From Selaginella tamariscina (Eukaryota; Streptophyta; Lycopodiopsida; Selaginellales; Selaginellaceae), in NCBI GenBank assembly GCA_003024785.1, contig PUQB01000192.1:358588-422587 (forward strand): a stretch of 64,000 nucleotides of DNA, written 5' to 3'. Shown here piece after piece: positions 11,008 to 22,054 of the stretch; the first letter of the stretch is position 1, and every line of letters begins with the position of its first letter. A model generated the notes under the pieces. The model did no database searches and was not told the DNA's origin. It saw only the letters and a list, made by a program, of their open reading frames with translations. Position numbers and translations under genes: made by a program.

Positions 11008-11910
11008 ATTTGTGATGGCGTATCCTCAAGACAAGTTTGCTAAGAAGGCTTTGAGCTTGGTGGCAAAGAGGAAACAAGTTCATCAATTACAAAAAGGTGG
11101 TAATATTTCAGCATGAATAGAAAGTCGAATGGATACACCCAAATGGGCGCATTTTGTGGTACGAGATGGAGTTCTTTATTATAAAGAAAGGAGACTCTAT
11201 GTTCCAGAGGGACATGGAGGGAGAGGTTGTTAAGAGAGCATCACGAGGTTCCTTTGGCAGGACATGGTGGAAGGCATAAGACGTTGGCTTTGTTGAAACA
11301 GGGATTTTATTGGCCGGGTATGATAAACGATGTTGCCAAGTATGTTAAGACATGCCCACATGTCAATAAGTGAAGAGTCGATCGCAAAAATGAGCTGAAA
11401 AGTTGCAGTGTCTATCGATTCCAGAGCAGCCATTTCAAAGTGTTACTTTGGACTTTATCATGGGATTGTCAAAATTTTGTAGTTTTAACGCACTCATAAT
11501 GGTGGTTGATCAGTTTTCAAAGGTTGGTCATTTTGTTCCAACTGTAGAGATAGTGAATGTAAAACAAGCAGCAAAGTTGTTCTTCCACGAAGTTGTAAGA
11601 GTGCGAGGGTTACTGAAAACGATGATCTCAGATCAGGATCCTTGATTTTTGGGCAAGTTTTGGGGAGTTCGGTACGATGCTGAAGTTTAGTACAACTTAC
11701 CATCCGCAAATAGATGTTCAAAAGGAGAGGGTGAACCAGCAAGTCGAGGACTATCTCAGATGTTATGTTCAATGTGATTAACTTGATTGGGCTGAACAAT
11801 TGGATATGGCTGAGATATGTTATAATAACTCAACACACACTGTGATCAGGTGTAACCCGATGGAAATGTTAACTGGGAATAAGGGTAGTATTCCTCAGAG
11901 TATGGTGTTA
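11008..11910 (+). pseudogene. pol part 2 of element 1: integrase, truncated
   Basis: This continues the pol frame interrupted by element 2. The zinc domain (HHEVPLAGHGGRHKT region about 11240-11285, then CPHVNK about 11355, where the sisters have CPTCQQ) has lost a Cys. The core reads VTLDFIMGLSKFCSFNALIM (about 11442-11500) and MISDQDP (about 11625). It ends at the MVL codons at about 11910, losing the C-terminal and chromodomain parts. Stops interrupt several places. Confidence 0.85.
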
Positions 11911-12186
11911 TCATACTAAAATACACCTATTTCGAGCTACACATGTAGCGTGAAATGGTCTGAGGAAATCAATATCCCACTTCTCAAAAGGTGTAGAACA
12001 AGAACAATAGGATTAAGCGGCATCAAATCTCCACAAGTCGGCCTCCTCACCCTCTGGCAAGGATCACAGTGCTTCACATAATCTACTAGATCATGATACA
12101 AAGTCAGCCACCACTAACCAGCTTGCAACATAGTCTAGGCTATCACTGTTGGACCAAAATGACCCCATATGGCAAATCATGGCAAG
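11911..12186 (-). pseudogene. Integrase zinc domain and core start of element 5
   Basis: The minus strand reads GHFGPTVIA, then YHDLVDYVKHCDPCQRVRRP with the CxxC of the HHCC finger, then CGDLMPLNPIVLVL. Family members have the same order before the GIDF catalytic region. Two TAG codons sit where Gln or Tyr is usual. The segment is cut at 11911, just inside the catalytic core. Confidence 0.8.
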
Positions 12187-12527
12187 TGTCACGACCTTGT
12201 GCAAAGGGCGAAACCTTTAGAACAAGGGTAGAACCTTTGAGTTGAAAGAGGAGTTGTATTCAAGAGAGAAAATGAATACAAAATGAAACACAAAGCCGAA
12301 TACTGATGTTGAATGATTCTGAGAAACTTGAAATTGGAACCTGTTTATATATCTGAGGTCCTGAGGATTGTGTGGTCCACAATTGGTATGGAACATGCGT
12401 ATGAATATATGCCTTGCTGTTGATGGTGTAATTTAGTATTCAGGATCATACGGACAAGTTGGTTAACACATATGTGTGTTAGTGGAAAGGTCTTGGGTTC
12501 AAGTCTTGTGAAAGGCAAAAAAATGTA
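12187..12527 (+). mobile_element. Small 341-bp insertion with a tRNA-like segment, flanked by GCAAG
   Basis: It lies between two integrase segments of element 5. GCAAG occurs directly on both sides (12182-12186 and 12528-12532). It begins TGTCACGACC, like an LTR end, but does not end in CA. At 12455-12503 it holds AAGTTGGTTAACAC and GGGTTCAAGTCTTG. These resemble the A and B boxes of a tRNA at normal spacing, followed by an A-run at 12517-12523. It could be a tRNA-derived SINE-like element or a small solo LTR; neither is proven. Confidence 0.4.
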
Positions 12528-12599
12528 GCAAGAGCAAGAAGAAATCACATGGGAACCTCATGTGGTAACACACATCGTCGTAACACTCCATCTCTTACA

Positions 12600-13506
12600 G
12601 TCCTATACACTTGTCTTGCTATAAGGGTGTACACTTGTCTTGCTATAAGGGTGAAATGTGTCAATAAGTGTTTCATCTCTTGCAATCCTATACACTTGTC
12701 TTGCTATAAGGGTGAAATGTGTCAATAAGTGTTTCTTCTCTGCCCTAGTATATTCCTTAGGATATTCTCCTATTGCCAAAAAGAAAGTATCCATCTCTTT
12801 CATCCTATACACTTGTCTTGCTATAAGGGTGAAATGCGTCAATAAGTGTTTCTTCTCTGCCCTAGTATATTCCTTAGGATATTCTCCTATTGCCAAAAGG
12901 TATGCTACACTTGTCTTGCTATAAGGGTGAAATATGTCAATAAGTGTTTCTTCTCTGCCCTAGTATATTCCTTAGGATATTCTCCTATTGCCAAAAGTAT
13001 CCATCTCTTTCAATCCTATACACTTGTCTTGCTATAAGGTGAAATGTGTCAATAAGTGTTTCTTCTCTGCCTAGTATATTCCTTAGGATATTCTCTATTG
13101 CCAAAAGGTATGCCACATTTGCTAACCAATTGGGTATCACGCTATAAGGGTGAAATGTGTCAATAAGTATTTCTTCTCTGCCTAGATATTCCTTAGGATA
13201 TTCTCCTATTGCCAAAAAGTATGCCACATCTGCTAACAATTGGGTATTCACTTATAAGGGTGAAATGTGTCAATAAGTGTTTCAAAAAGTATGCCACATC
13301 TGCTAACCAAATGGGTATCACTTATAAGGGTGAAATGTGTCAATAAGTGTTTCAAAAGTATGCCACATCTGCTAACCAATTGGGTATCACTTATAAGGGT
13401 GAAATGTGTCAATAAGTTTTCTTCTCTGCCCTAGTATATTCTTTTAGGATATTCTCCTATTGCCAAAAAGTACGCCACATCTGCTAACCAATTGGTATCA
13501 CTTCTT
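12600..13506 (-). repeat. Tandem repeats of an integrase-linker coding segment
   Basis: On the + strand the words CTTGTCTTGCTATAAGGG, GTGTCAATAAGTGTTTC, CCTTAGGATATTCTCC and GCCACATCTGCTAACC recur about eight times at irregular 55-125 bp steps. On the minus strand the units encode variations of FLAIGEYPKEYTRAE and LIDTFHPYSKT. This is the usual position of the linker between RNase H and the integrase zinc finger of Athila/Tat-type polyproteins. Parts stay open (12603-12896, 12985-13251). Another copy lies beyond element 6 at 18431-18597. Confidence 0.8.
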
Positions 13507-14374
13507 TGTTAAACAGGAAAAAGGGCTCTCTGCCTCACCTTTCCCTATTTAACCTGTTTTCCTTCATGCAGACAAGAAACCTTTCATACAATGTACAGGA
13601 AAGGCTACACCCTTTCCTTTCTCAACTCTCAATATATCATATATATATATCAGACTTCTCCCAGTGCCACTATGACTGGTCTCCAAAGTCAAGGGCAAGA
13701 ACGGATTTTGGCTATGCCTGTTAGATCCATTCATTGAGAGTAGACATACACACACACAAGATTCTCTAATATGCACCTTTCATTACTAACATGAATACAA
13801 GAGACAAAGTGTAGAGAACCTCTATCTCCTGCTAAAACTTCAAATCGAGACCCCTTCTCCTGTTAGAACTTCAAATGGAGACCTTCTGGAGACCCCTTCT
13901 CCCTTGCCCTAACTACTCTTAACTACCCTTCCTCCACCACGTCATCCTTTTCCTTTACGAGATTTCCTTTTCCTATTCCTTTTCCTTTTCCTTTTCCTTT
14001 TCCTTACTTACCTTTTCCTCTTGGTAAGGATTTTCCTTCTTCACAGCCTTTCCTTCCTTTTCCTTACTCACCTTTTCCTCTCGGTAAGGATTTTCCTCCT
14101 TCACAGCCTTTCTTTCCTTTTTCTTACGCACCTTTTCCTCGGTAAAGATTTTCTTCCTTCATAGCCTTTCTTTCTTTCCTTTTCCTTACGCACCTTTTCT
14201 CTCGGTAAGGATTTTCTCCTTCACAGCCTTTCCTTCCTTTTCCTTACGCACCTTTTCCTCTTGGTAAGGATTTTCCTCCTTCACAGCCTTTCCTTCCATG
14301 CTTACTACAGACCTTCCTACCCTTATTCTCTCTACAATAGGATGTCCTATGCTCCTAATATTTTACCTTTAACA
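13507..14374 (-). repeat. 3' LTR of element 6
   Basis: Direct-repeat partner of 17581-18426 with the same internal minisatellite. Its + strand left end TGTTAAACAGG has one base more than the TGTTAACAGG of the partner. Confidence 0.9.
13960..14300. repeat. 60-bp minisatellite inside the element 6 LTR
   Basis: About five units, each with TTCACAGCC, CCTTTTCCTT, ACGCACCTTTTCC and CGGTAAGGATTTTC, at roughly 60-bp steps. The same array with slightly different units is at 18020-18360 in the other LTR, so it was present before insertion. Confidence 0.85.
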
Positions 14375-14388
14375 CTGCCCCTCCTTAT
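14375..14388 (-). other. Polypurine tract of element 6
   Basis: The minus strand reads AATAAGGAGGGGC and then the LTR start TGTTAAAGG. This is the normal position for a plus-strand primer. Confidence 0.75.
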
Positions 14389-15032
14389 TTGTTGCTGTGT
14401 CCTCACGGCAACTATCCTACTCCTTCCTTTGGATGTTTATCTTCATGGTACTGTGGATTCTCTCCTTTATACTTCAAAAGTTGTTCTTCACTTTCCTAAG
14501 TTCTTGGTTGGAAGTTGATACCTTAAGTTGTAGCACTTGATTTCCTGCATCTTGTTCCTTAGGATCAGGATTTGCTTTCTTTTCCTGTTCCTGAATAGTT
14601 TTTCCTTCATGTTCCTTTGGCTTCTTTTCTATGTTTATATTCCCTTGCTTTAAAGGATCTGTGGTATACACATATGTATACTCTAAAGGTTGTTCTGCAA
14701 ATCAATCTTATACAGGATTGCCTTATAAAACTTTTTCTGTAATCCAGGTTTGTCGTTTTCCTTCTGCTGAACAGTTTTTTTTTTTCAGCACTACGTGAAG
14801 GTCAATATTTGTTAAGACCTTTAAGTTAGGATATGCTTTTTAGGATTTCTACCTCTTTCTGGTCATCTAGCCCATTAAACTAATCACATCCTTCTAAAAC
14901 AAGAGGTCGGATTTTATTTTTAACATATCTTTTAGTAGATTATAAATCATTAGTTTTCCTTCTCCTTCTTCTACCATCATCTTTTCTGTTTTCCAGTTCT
15001 GAATAACTTATCAGACTTAATCCATATTCTGG

Positions 15033-15266
15033 CTAAGAACATAGTATAAACAATGTCCTTTTCTTCTTTTTGTAGGACAAGCAAGGATATCCTAAATTTG
15101 AATCCTTTTCTGTGATAGTGACTCCTCTCATTATGTCTAGTGACCTTACACTTCGTTGATCAGCCATTTTAAGGTTAAATGGGGCATGTTGGATTGGTCC
15201 TAAACCCATCCTTTTACATTCACCTTCTTCAATAAAATTCACACCTGAACCTCCATCTATTAACAC
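15033..15266 (-). pseudogene. Protease domain of element 6
   Basis: The minus strand reads MLIDGGSGVNFIEEGE and further FNLKMADQRSVRSLDIMRGV. This is the retropepsin catalytic Asp in the LIDGGS variant found in Tat-type elements, with the downstream flap region. The frame is open for 77 codons and then runs off into unrelated residues. The likely role was cutting the Gag precursor. It joins the Gag frame only through a frame change. Confidence 0.75.
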
Positions 15267-15499
15267 TCGTTTTAGCTTATTTCTTCCACATTACTGTGAT
15301 GCAAGGAACTTGTCCATCATAATCACCTTCATACAGTACTTCCTTATCCATTTTACAAACTGTATATCCTTTACTCGAAGGTGATGTTTGTTGAACTGAA
15401 CTTAATGCATTTAATATCTGGTTTCTTATGTAAGGAGCTACCCGTATCAACTGTCCAAGCGTAACCTTTACCTCCTGATTTATAGCTTGGTGATACATG

Positions 15500-17560
15500 G
15501 AATCCATTGTTTTATCATGTAATGATAATAATGAAAAACTTTGTTCACCTTTATCTATATCACCTTTGTTTATACCTTCTGATTCATTATCAGTCCGACT
15601 TTCTGGTCTGAATCCTGCTCTTGCTCGTTTACCTTTCCTGTAACAAGCTCTCCTTCTTGTTAGGAATAGTAACTACCTCTCCTTCTCCACCATAACAAGA
15701 GGATTCCTTCTTCTTCTCTTGAAGAGCTATAACTGCCCTTGCAACGGTGGATACTCATCCTTTTCCTCCTCTATTTGAATTAGCCGTGTTTGTAGGCTGT
15801 ACATTTGTAGTTTTGGTGGAAGTAGGAGGTTGTACATTCCTCCTAGGACATTCCCTAGAGATATGTTCATGTTTCACCACATGTATAACAAACCTGGGAA
15901 GGAAAATTCCTACCCTGTGATCCTTGTTTATCATTTCCTTGGTTATAGGAATCATTTCTACCTCTTTGACCTTGATATGGTCTTTCTCTCTCTATATTGC
16001 CTATCATTTCTTTCAGGATAAGGTCTATCATTCTGCCACGCCTTATATGGACCATTTCTCCTGCATAATACCTTTCCTCTCTAATTTCGTAAGGATTATC
16101 ATTCCTTCTATCATAATATCCAGTATTCCTATGCTGATAAGGAATCTCATTCCTTCTGCCATATGATATATTATTCTTGTTCTCATAAGGAACAGCATTA
16201 TCATTCCTCTCATTCCCACGGTTCCTATTAGGTGGGAACCTTCTAGGAGGTGGACGTTCATCTGTCCTCCTTTCTCTCTCTATGCGAGCCACATTCTGAT
16301 TTAGGAAATGTTTACAGTTCCTAGCCACATGTCCTTCTTTCGCATATCTGGCATGTAGGCATTGCAGTCTACATTCCTCTACTGTATAACCAGAATTATT
16401 ACATTTAGTACACCATACTTTTCCTTTAACTCCTCTTAATGTCATTCCTTTAAAGTTTTCATCATTTGAGCCAATGCTTTCTCATCTATAGGATATTTTC
16501 AAACTTTTACTACATCAGCTTCCTCTTCCTCTTCATCAGAGGATTCTTCCTTTCTTCCATATTTTTCAAACTTTCCTTCTGCAATCTTTTCTATCTGCCT
16601 TCTTTTCTTCTCATATATTTTTAATTGATTAATGAGATCCTCTCTATTCTTTTCATTGATAGTAAGTGCTAGATCTCTATATGGTTTTAGCAACCCTTGC
16701 TTATACCATTGCAATAAGGCATCCATCTTCCATATGCTTTACACTTTTTCTCATGTTTCTTAAAACGGTGTGTATATTCATCTATCTTTTCTGTTTGCCT
16801 TGAAGGATAGTCCTTAACTTCTCTAAATGTTCCTCCGGCAATTCCTCCTTTCTGAAATATTCCTTAAATGCATCAGTAACCTTCTGATAATTCTCTCTGA
16901 CTTCCTTTTCTAAATCATAATACAATCAGAGGCATTCCCTTCAATGTATGTGGAAATATAAGCAGCCTTTCTGCATCCGTCACCTTATACAGTTTTACTA
17001 CCTCTTCAAATTGTTGTAAGTGCCTTTTCGGATTTTCCTTCTTTCCTGCAGAGAATGTGGGATACTCACCGTACCCCAAACATTCCCGGGAAAAGTGCCA
17101 TATTTGTAATAATCTTTTGCTCTGGTGTATTTCCTCTTACACCTTCCTCCCTTCCTCTCGGGAGTTCTCAGGAGATCCTTCTCCTTGCAATCGCGGTCTA
17201 TGAATAGGCACTCCTTCCGTTCCTCTCACAGTCTCCTCTAAACCAGCTGTTTGATATTGCTCCAATTTTCTGGATCAGCCTCAGATTTCTGTATTGTTTC
17301 TGCAATATCCTCTACTATCTGCCAGGATATTTTGACGTCTATTTTTCGTCAGTTTCAGGTTGCTGTAGGGCAGCCACTCTATTGGCCTGCCTTTGGTTCC
17401 TTTGATCAGCTAAGGCTGGATTCAGGACGATGGTTCCTCCAAGGTTCCATTCATTCCTTCTCCTTACACATCCGGCTCTACACCTCTGAGCCTTTTTCAA
17501 AATGAGAATTTTATCCTTTTTAGCCTCTTTTTCAATGAATGCTAACACTGCAATGGCGAA
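15500..17560 (-). pseudogene. Gag of element 6
   Basis: Starting from MLAFIEKEAKKDKILILKKA (17548), the capsid core of the Retrotrans_gag family can be read in shifting frames at about 17100-16750 (GEYPTFSAGKKENPKRHLQQ). It is followed by the open charged stretch MDALLQWYKQGLLKPYRDLA to EEEEADVV (16726-16499). The nucleocapsid part has CCHC-like knuckles: CTKCNNSGYTVEEC (about 16410), a GHVARNC one (about 16330), and CYTCGE with ISREC (about 15880). Between them lies an Arg/Asn/Tyr-rich segment. Several frameshifts separate these pieces. Confidence 0.8.
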
Positions 17561-17580
17561 ATCCCATCGTGGTCGCCAAT
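17560..17580 (-). other. Primer-binding site region of element 6
   Basis: The minus strand after the LTR end reads ATTGGCGACCACGATGGG. Tat/Ogre-type elements have a similar TTGGCGAC... sequence here. The priming tRNA is not identified. Confidence 0.6.
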
Positions 17581-18426
17581 TGTTAACAGGAAAAAGGGCT
17601 CTCTGCTCACCTTTCCCTATTTAACCTGTTTCCTTCACGCAGACAGGAAACCTTTCATACACGTACAGGAAAGGCTACACCCTTTCCTTTCTCAACTCTC
17701 AATATATCTGTATATATATATCAGACTTCTCCAGTGCCACTATGACTGGTCTCAAAGTCAAGGGCAAGAACGGTTTTGGCTATTGCCTTGTTAGATCCAT
17801 TCATTGAGAGTAGACATATACACACACAAGATTCTCTAATATGCACTTTCATTACTAACATGAATACAAGAGACAAAGTGTAGAGAACCTCTATCTCCTG
17901 CTAAAACTTCAAATCGAGACCCCTTCTCCTGTTAGAACTTCAAATGGAGACCCTTCTGGAGACCCCTTCTCCCTTGCCCTAACTACTCCTTAACTACCTT
18001 CCTCTCACCACGTCATCCTTTTCCTTTAAGAGATTCCTTTCCTTTTCCTTTTCCTTTCCTTACTTACCTTTTCCTCTTGGTAAGGATTTTCCTTCTTCAC
18101 AGCCTTTCCTTCCTTTTCTTACTCACCTTTTCCTCTCGGTAAGGATTTTCCCCTTCACAGCCTTTATTTCCTTTTCTTACGCACCTTTTCCTCTCGGTAA
18201 AGATTTTCTTCCTTCATAGCCTTTTTTCCTTTTCCTTACGCACCTTTTCCTCTCGGTAGGATTTTCTCCCTTCACAGCCTTTCCTTCCTTTTCCTTACGC
18301 ACCTTTTCCTCTCTTGGTAAGGATTTTTCTCCTTCACAGCCTTTCCTTCCATGCTTATACAGACCTTCCTACCCTTATTCTCTCTACAGTAGGATGTCCT
18401 ATGCTCCTAATATTTTACCTTTAACA
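17581..18426 (-). repeat. 5' LTR of element 6
   Basis: About 846 bp, nearly the same as 13507-14374 apart from scattered single-base indels. The primer site adjoins its internal edge. Confidence 0.9.
18020..18360. repeat. 60-bp minisatellite inside the other element 6 LTR
   Basis: Same unit and copy number as 13960-14300, differing by small indels. Confidence 0.85.
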
Positions 18427-18430
18427 CTTC

Positions 18431-18597
18431 TATAGCAAATACATCGGTTGTCTTGCTATAAGGGTGAAATGTGTCAATAAGTGTTTCTTCTGCCCTAGTA
18501 TATTCCTTAGGATATTCTCCTATTGCCAAAAAGTACGCCACATATGCTAACCAATTGGTATCACTTCTATAGCAAATCATCGGTAGAACAACAATTT
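18431..18597 (-). pseudogene. Integrase-linker segment of element 5 beyond element 6
   Basis: The same coding repeat as 12600-13506 continues here. The minus strand reads YQLVSICG or, in another frame, YVAYFLAIGEYPKE. The CCAATTGGTATCACTTCT sequence seen before element 6 recurs here as CACTTCTATAGC, showing where element 6 entered. Confidence 0.7.
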
Positions 18598-19990
18598 TGC
18601 ATCTGGTAGCTCATCTTTCACACTTTAGCTACCTCCATGTGCGTAAACTAGAGAGATGGTTTTGCTGGGGCGCTTGGCTTCACAACCATGTGGAAATCGA
18701 AGCAAAGCCACCTAACAATCCTCCTTGTTGTTACAAAGGCTTAAGGATAGAAGATACCTTAGAGCCATATGATCCAAATTGCTTCCCCAGTAAGTAATGG
18801 CAGTACTTTTGGACATAAATAACCAAATTGAGCCCTTCTCTCTCTATAGCTGAGTAATTACACTCAACTACTAAAAGCTGACAACTTGCATACACCTGAT
18901 TGAGCTAAGATACTTCCAATAGAAAAACTAGATGCATCTACATGAACATGAAACTCCTTGTTCCCATTGAGGCGATTGCAAACACTGGAGCAGTCACCAA
19001 GGCCCTCTTCAGCTCTTCAAAAGCAACTTGGCAATCTGGAGTCCACAAGTAAGGAAGTATCTTTCCTCAATAGCTTGGTAAGAGGTAAGCACTTGTTAGC
19101 ATAATATTGACTAAATTTACAATGATACCCCACATGTCCAAGAAAAGCTTGAAGTTGCTTCACATTCTCGGGAGAGGAAGTTGCTCAATGACAGCCACTT
19201 TAGCTGGATTTATAGCTTGACCTTCCCTAGAAACCACACGTCCCAAAGTATCCCATGTGTAGCTCCAAACACACACTTGGTAGGATTCAAAGAGATTCCA
19301 TATTCAATACAATGTCGCAAGCACTTCTCCACCTTCTCAATATGATTGTTTGCTAAAATATATACAAAAAGTCATTAAGAAATACCTCCATAAAATCACA
19401 GAGGTAATCTCGAATGCTACAGTCACCACATGCTAGAAAGTAGCAAGAGCATTGCAAAGCCCAAAAGGCATAACTTCCATGCAAAACAACCCCACTCTGT
19501 AACAAATGCAGTCTTCTCCACCTCTGGAGCAATTGCCACCTGATTATAACTGTTATATCCATCCAAGAAAGATAAAGTTCATAACCAACCACATTGTCAA
19601 GTACCAATTTGTGAAGAGTACCGAAAAACCGTCTTTCACTGTGGCATCATTAAGCTTTCTAAAATCCACACATACACGAAGCTTATTGCTCTTTTTATGC
19701 ACAATTACGATGGGAAAAGCCACTCTATACCCTCACCACCACAATAAAATCGATAGCACAGAAGTGTGTCAATTTCTTCACGGACAACCCTTAAATAGTT
19801 CGGGTTCATCCTGTACGGTCTCTGTCTCATTGGCCATACACCATGTGTCAAGACAATTTGATGCATACAAAGCTGTTGAGATATACCATGCATCTCTTGG
19901 TATGTCCATGCAAAAGCTTCTCGGTAAGTGGTAAATAACTTGTATAACGCTCCTCCTCCACACTTGGTAATTGGGATCCAATTTGCACCA
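18598..19990 (-). pseudogene. Reverse transcriptase and RNase H of element 5
   Basis: On the minus strand, MHGISQQLCMHQIVLTHGVW and RPYRMNPNYLRVVREEIDTL (19893-19760) form the segment leading into RT. The palm motif reads FMEVFLNDFLYIF (about 19400-19360). Here the first Asp of the usual L-D-D catalytic pair is Asn (codon AAT), a G-to-A type change that would inactivate the enzyme. The downstream thumb/connection and RNase H region to 18600 is full of stops. Confidence 0.75.
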
Positions 19991-19999
19991 ACTTAGGAT

Positions 20000-20640
20000 C
20001 TTTGCTCAGGCCCAAGTTAATCTTTCCTCTTAACATGTTCAGCAACCCATGGATTAACAAAAGCTCAAGAAAAACTCCCCCTCTTCCCATAAGGAAAATC
20101 TTGAAGGGTACTAAAAAAAACCAGAAGCTGAATTCTCCTTCATGATTGGCTACTTCCCTCATAAAAATTCCCTATGAGGCTGATCATTTACCAATTCTAT
20201 CGCTTCAAAAAGAGAATTTTGCTTGACTTCAGTTAATATAGCTCTTTTTAGCCTCTTAGCAGCCTTCTTCTGCACTTGAATTGGCTTTTGAACCTCTTCT
20301 CGCCTAATCACATGCTTTGGAAGTCCCTTTCTTGAGTGTGGAGTCCTTGTGTTTGCATATACCATAGATTGGCTAATACTCTATAGCTTGGTAGGGATTT
20401 AGACAATTGGGGGCAATCTGTCTCCACTCCTTATAGCGATAACATTGAGGAGGCCCTCCTCGCCGTTGTGTAGCTGCTGGTTTAGAGGATGCTGGAGCAC
20501 TGCTCAGCTACATAGATTGGAGATACACTAGCTAAGTATGGCTGCAATTGATAACTTGGATATTGTGCAGGTGCTACTGCTAGTGGCATGACATGCAGTT
20601 GAGGTATCTGTAGACCAGGCTGCAAGACACACCCTCCTAC
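20000..20640 (-). pseudogene. Spacer/protease region of element 5
   Basis: Minus-strand frames at 19848-20162 and 20159-20365 read HGLLNMLRGKINLGLSKDPK and KAAKRLKRAILTEVKQNSLF. This lies between gag and RT where the protease belongs, but I could not identify a clear catalytic D-S/T-G motif. Confidence 0.5.
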
Positions 20641-22040
20641 CTATTGTGCTCTACCTTGCAGATAATAGCAATCATTTGTAGCATGATTGCTACACCCACA
20701 CACCTTACATTGCTATGTTAGAGGTGCCAGACTTGCAAGAGTAGGACAATCAACAGGGAGATGTCCATAACCCTACACATTGGTATGTTCCTTAACTTGT
20801 TAAGGATGTCCAGCTTGTCACAGGGACGTGTGGTTGGCCAATGACGCCGGAGGAGCCACACTTGGTCACCAATTGTGAATGCCTCTCTACTTCTTTAATC
20901 CAATTGAACTATAGGTCTATCATTTGCTTGGTGAGAGCTCCCAAGATATCTTCCTTTAAATTAGTAAGCTTTGAATGAGTAACAACAGCATTGGAACTTG
21001 GTAGTGCATTAGAGCTTGGAAGTTGATGTGGTACTGTGGTACTCACAGAGGTCGATGCCTTGTTATAGTCCAGGTTTCCCAAGATAGAAGCCGACAGTCC
21101 TCTCATGGATAACAAACTTGATTCTCCCAAGCTACTGTAATCCATACCCACTGGAATAGACAACTGAATAGGGAGAATCGGATGGTGATATCCCCTTACT
21201 GTAGGTAGCATTGTGTGGTGAGGTTGTGCACATTGTGTGCACAACTTAGCTTGTTCCTAGTTAGCTGCATGTCTAATGGCCTCTAACAGGTTCTTTGGAC
21301 TTTGGATACGAACATGGAAAGCAAGCTCTTCTAGTAGCTCATCCACAAAGTATTTCACCTGTTCACTTGGAGCTACAGGATAATCCTTCTTGAGCAACAG
21401 GCGCTAGAATCTATTGATATAGCTTTGGAGGCCTCTACTGGAAGCAACTTGATATAGCTTAGCTCATCATTGATTCTCTTAATAAAGCCCACCGGTCTAA
21501 AGTGATCTTCAAAGGTAGACTTAAGTGCTGGCCAAGAGATGAAAGAAGCATTCCCCTAACCATTTAGTAGCCCCTTCATTCAATGTACCTGAAAGAGCCT
21601 AAGCCTCTCTACATCTGAAGCTCTTGATTAGTCCGGCTCACATTAAGGAATGTTTGCACATGTGCATCTGGATCACCAATACCATTGAAGACATGGTACT
21701 TCATTCATGTTAGCCTTGGAGATGGGCTAATTGGTGGATCAACAAATCGGGACAGCTAGAGCCACTCATGTAGTAATATGTGAAGAGGGTACAAACATAA
21801 AGGTACTCGATGTGCCTTCCTCACTCCCCACACACTGTCCTTTGCTGCTCTTCAGTGAGTACAAGTTGTCTCATTGCTCTCTTAGAATACCGATCTCTCT
21901 CTTTCTTCTTTTGTAGCTTTTGTTCTGATGTAAACTCACTAGGGTACATACACTACTTCTCGTAGCAAACCCCAGAGGTGGAGATAGCTAAGAATCTGTG
22001 TCTCCAAGCTTCTCTACCACACCCTTCGGCTCTTTTGCAC
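20641..22040 (-). pseudogene. Gag of element 5
   Basis: The minus strand contains NASFISWPALKSTFEDHFRP and INDELSYIKLLPVE (about 21560-21400), a typical Retrotrans_gag core. Next comes an open Ser/Leu-rich stretch (21244-20909), then a knuckle-like CKVCGCSNHATNDCYYLQG (about 20715-20655). Stops and indels break the frame in several places. The role was capsid formation and RNA packaging. Confidence 0.72.
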
Positions 22041-22054
22041 ACGACTTCGATAGT

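Larger units (their letters stand above)
578..11910 (+). mobile_element. Element 1: Ty3/gypsy chromovirus-type LTR retrotransposon, 3' truncated, interrupted
   Basis: The order is 5' LTR, primer site, gag, protease, reverse transcriptase, RNase H, then (after the nested element 2 at 4882-11002) integrase. It stops abruptly in the integrase C-terminal part at about 11910, where minus-strand sequence of a different element begins. No chromodomain and no 3' LTR are present in this copy. Its sequence is clearly the same family as elements 3 and 4 in this window, but far more decayed: stops and frameshifts break every domain. It is certainly immobile by itself. Confidence 0.9.
13507..18426 (-). 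mobile_element. Element 6: gag-protease-only LTR retrotransposon (non-autonomous)
   Basis: This 4.9-kb element has LTRs at 13507-14374 and 17581-18426. Read on the minus strand they run TGTTAAAGGT...CCTGTTAACA. CTTCT flanks both sides (13501-13505, with one extra T before the LTR, and 18427-18431). The interior (14375-17580) has a primer site, a Gag with zinc knuckles, a protease motif and a polypurine tract, in correct order. Only about 0.65 kb separates the protease from the 3' LTR, leaving no room for reverse transcriptase or integrase. This matches the TR-GAG type of non-autonomous element. Confidence 0.88.

Noticed and set aside
12600-13500. CRISPR-like array
   Set aside because: Repeats are irregular in spacing and length, encode an integrase linker, and the organism is a plant.
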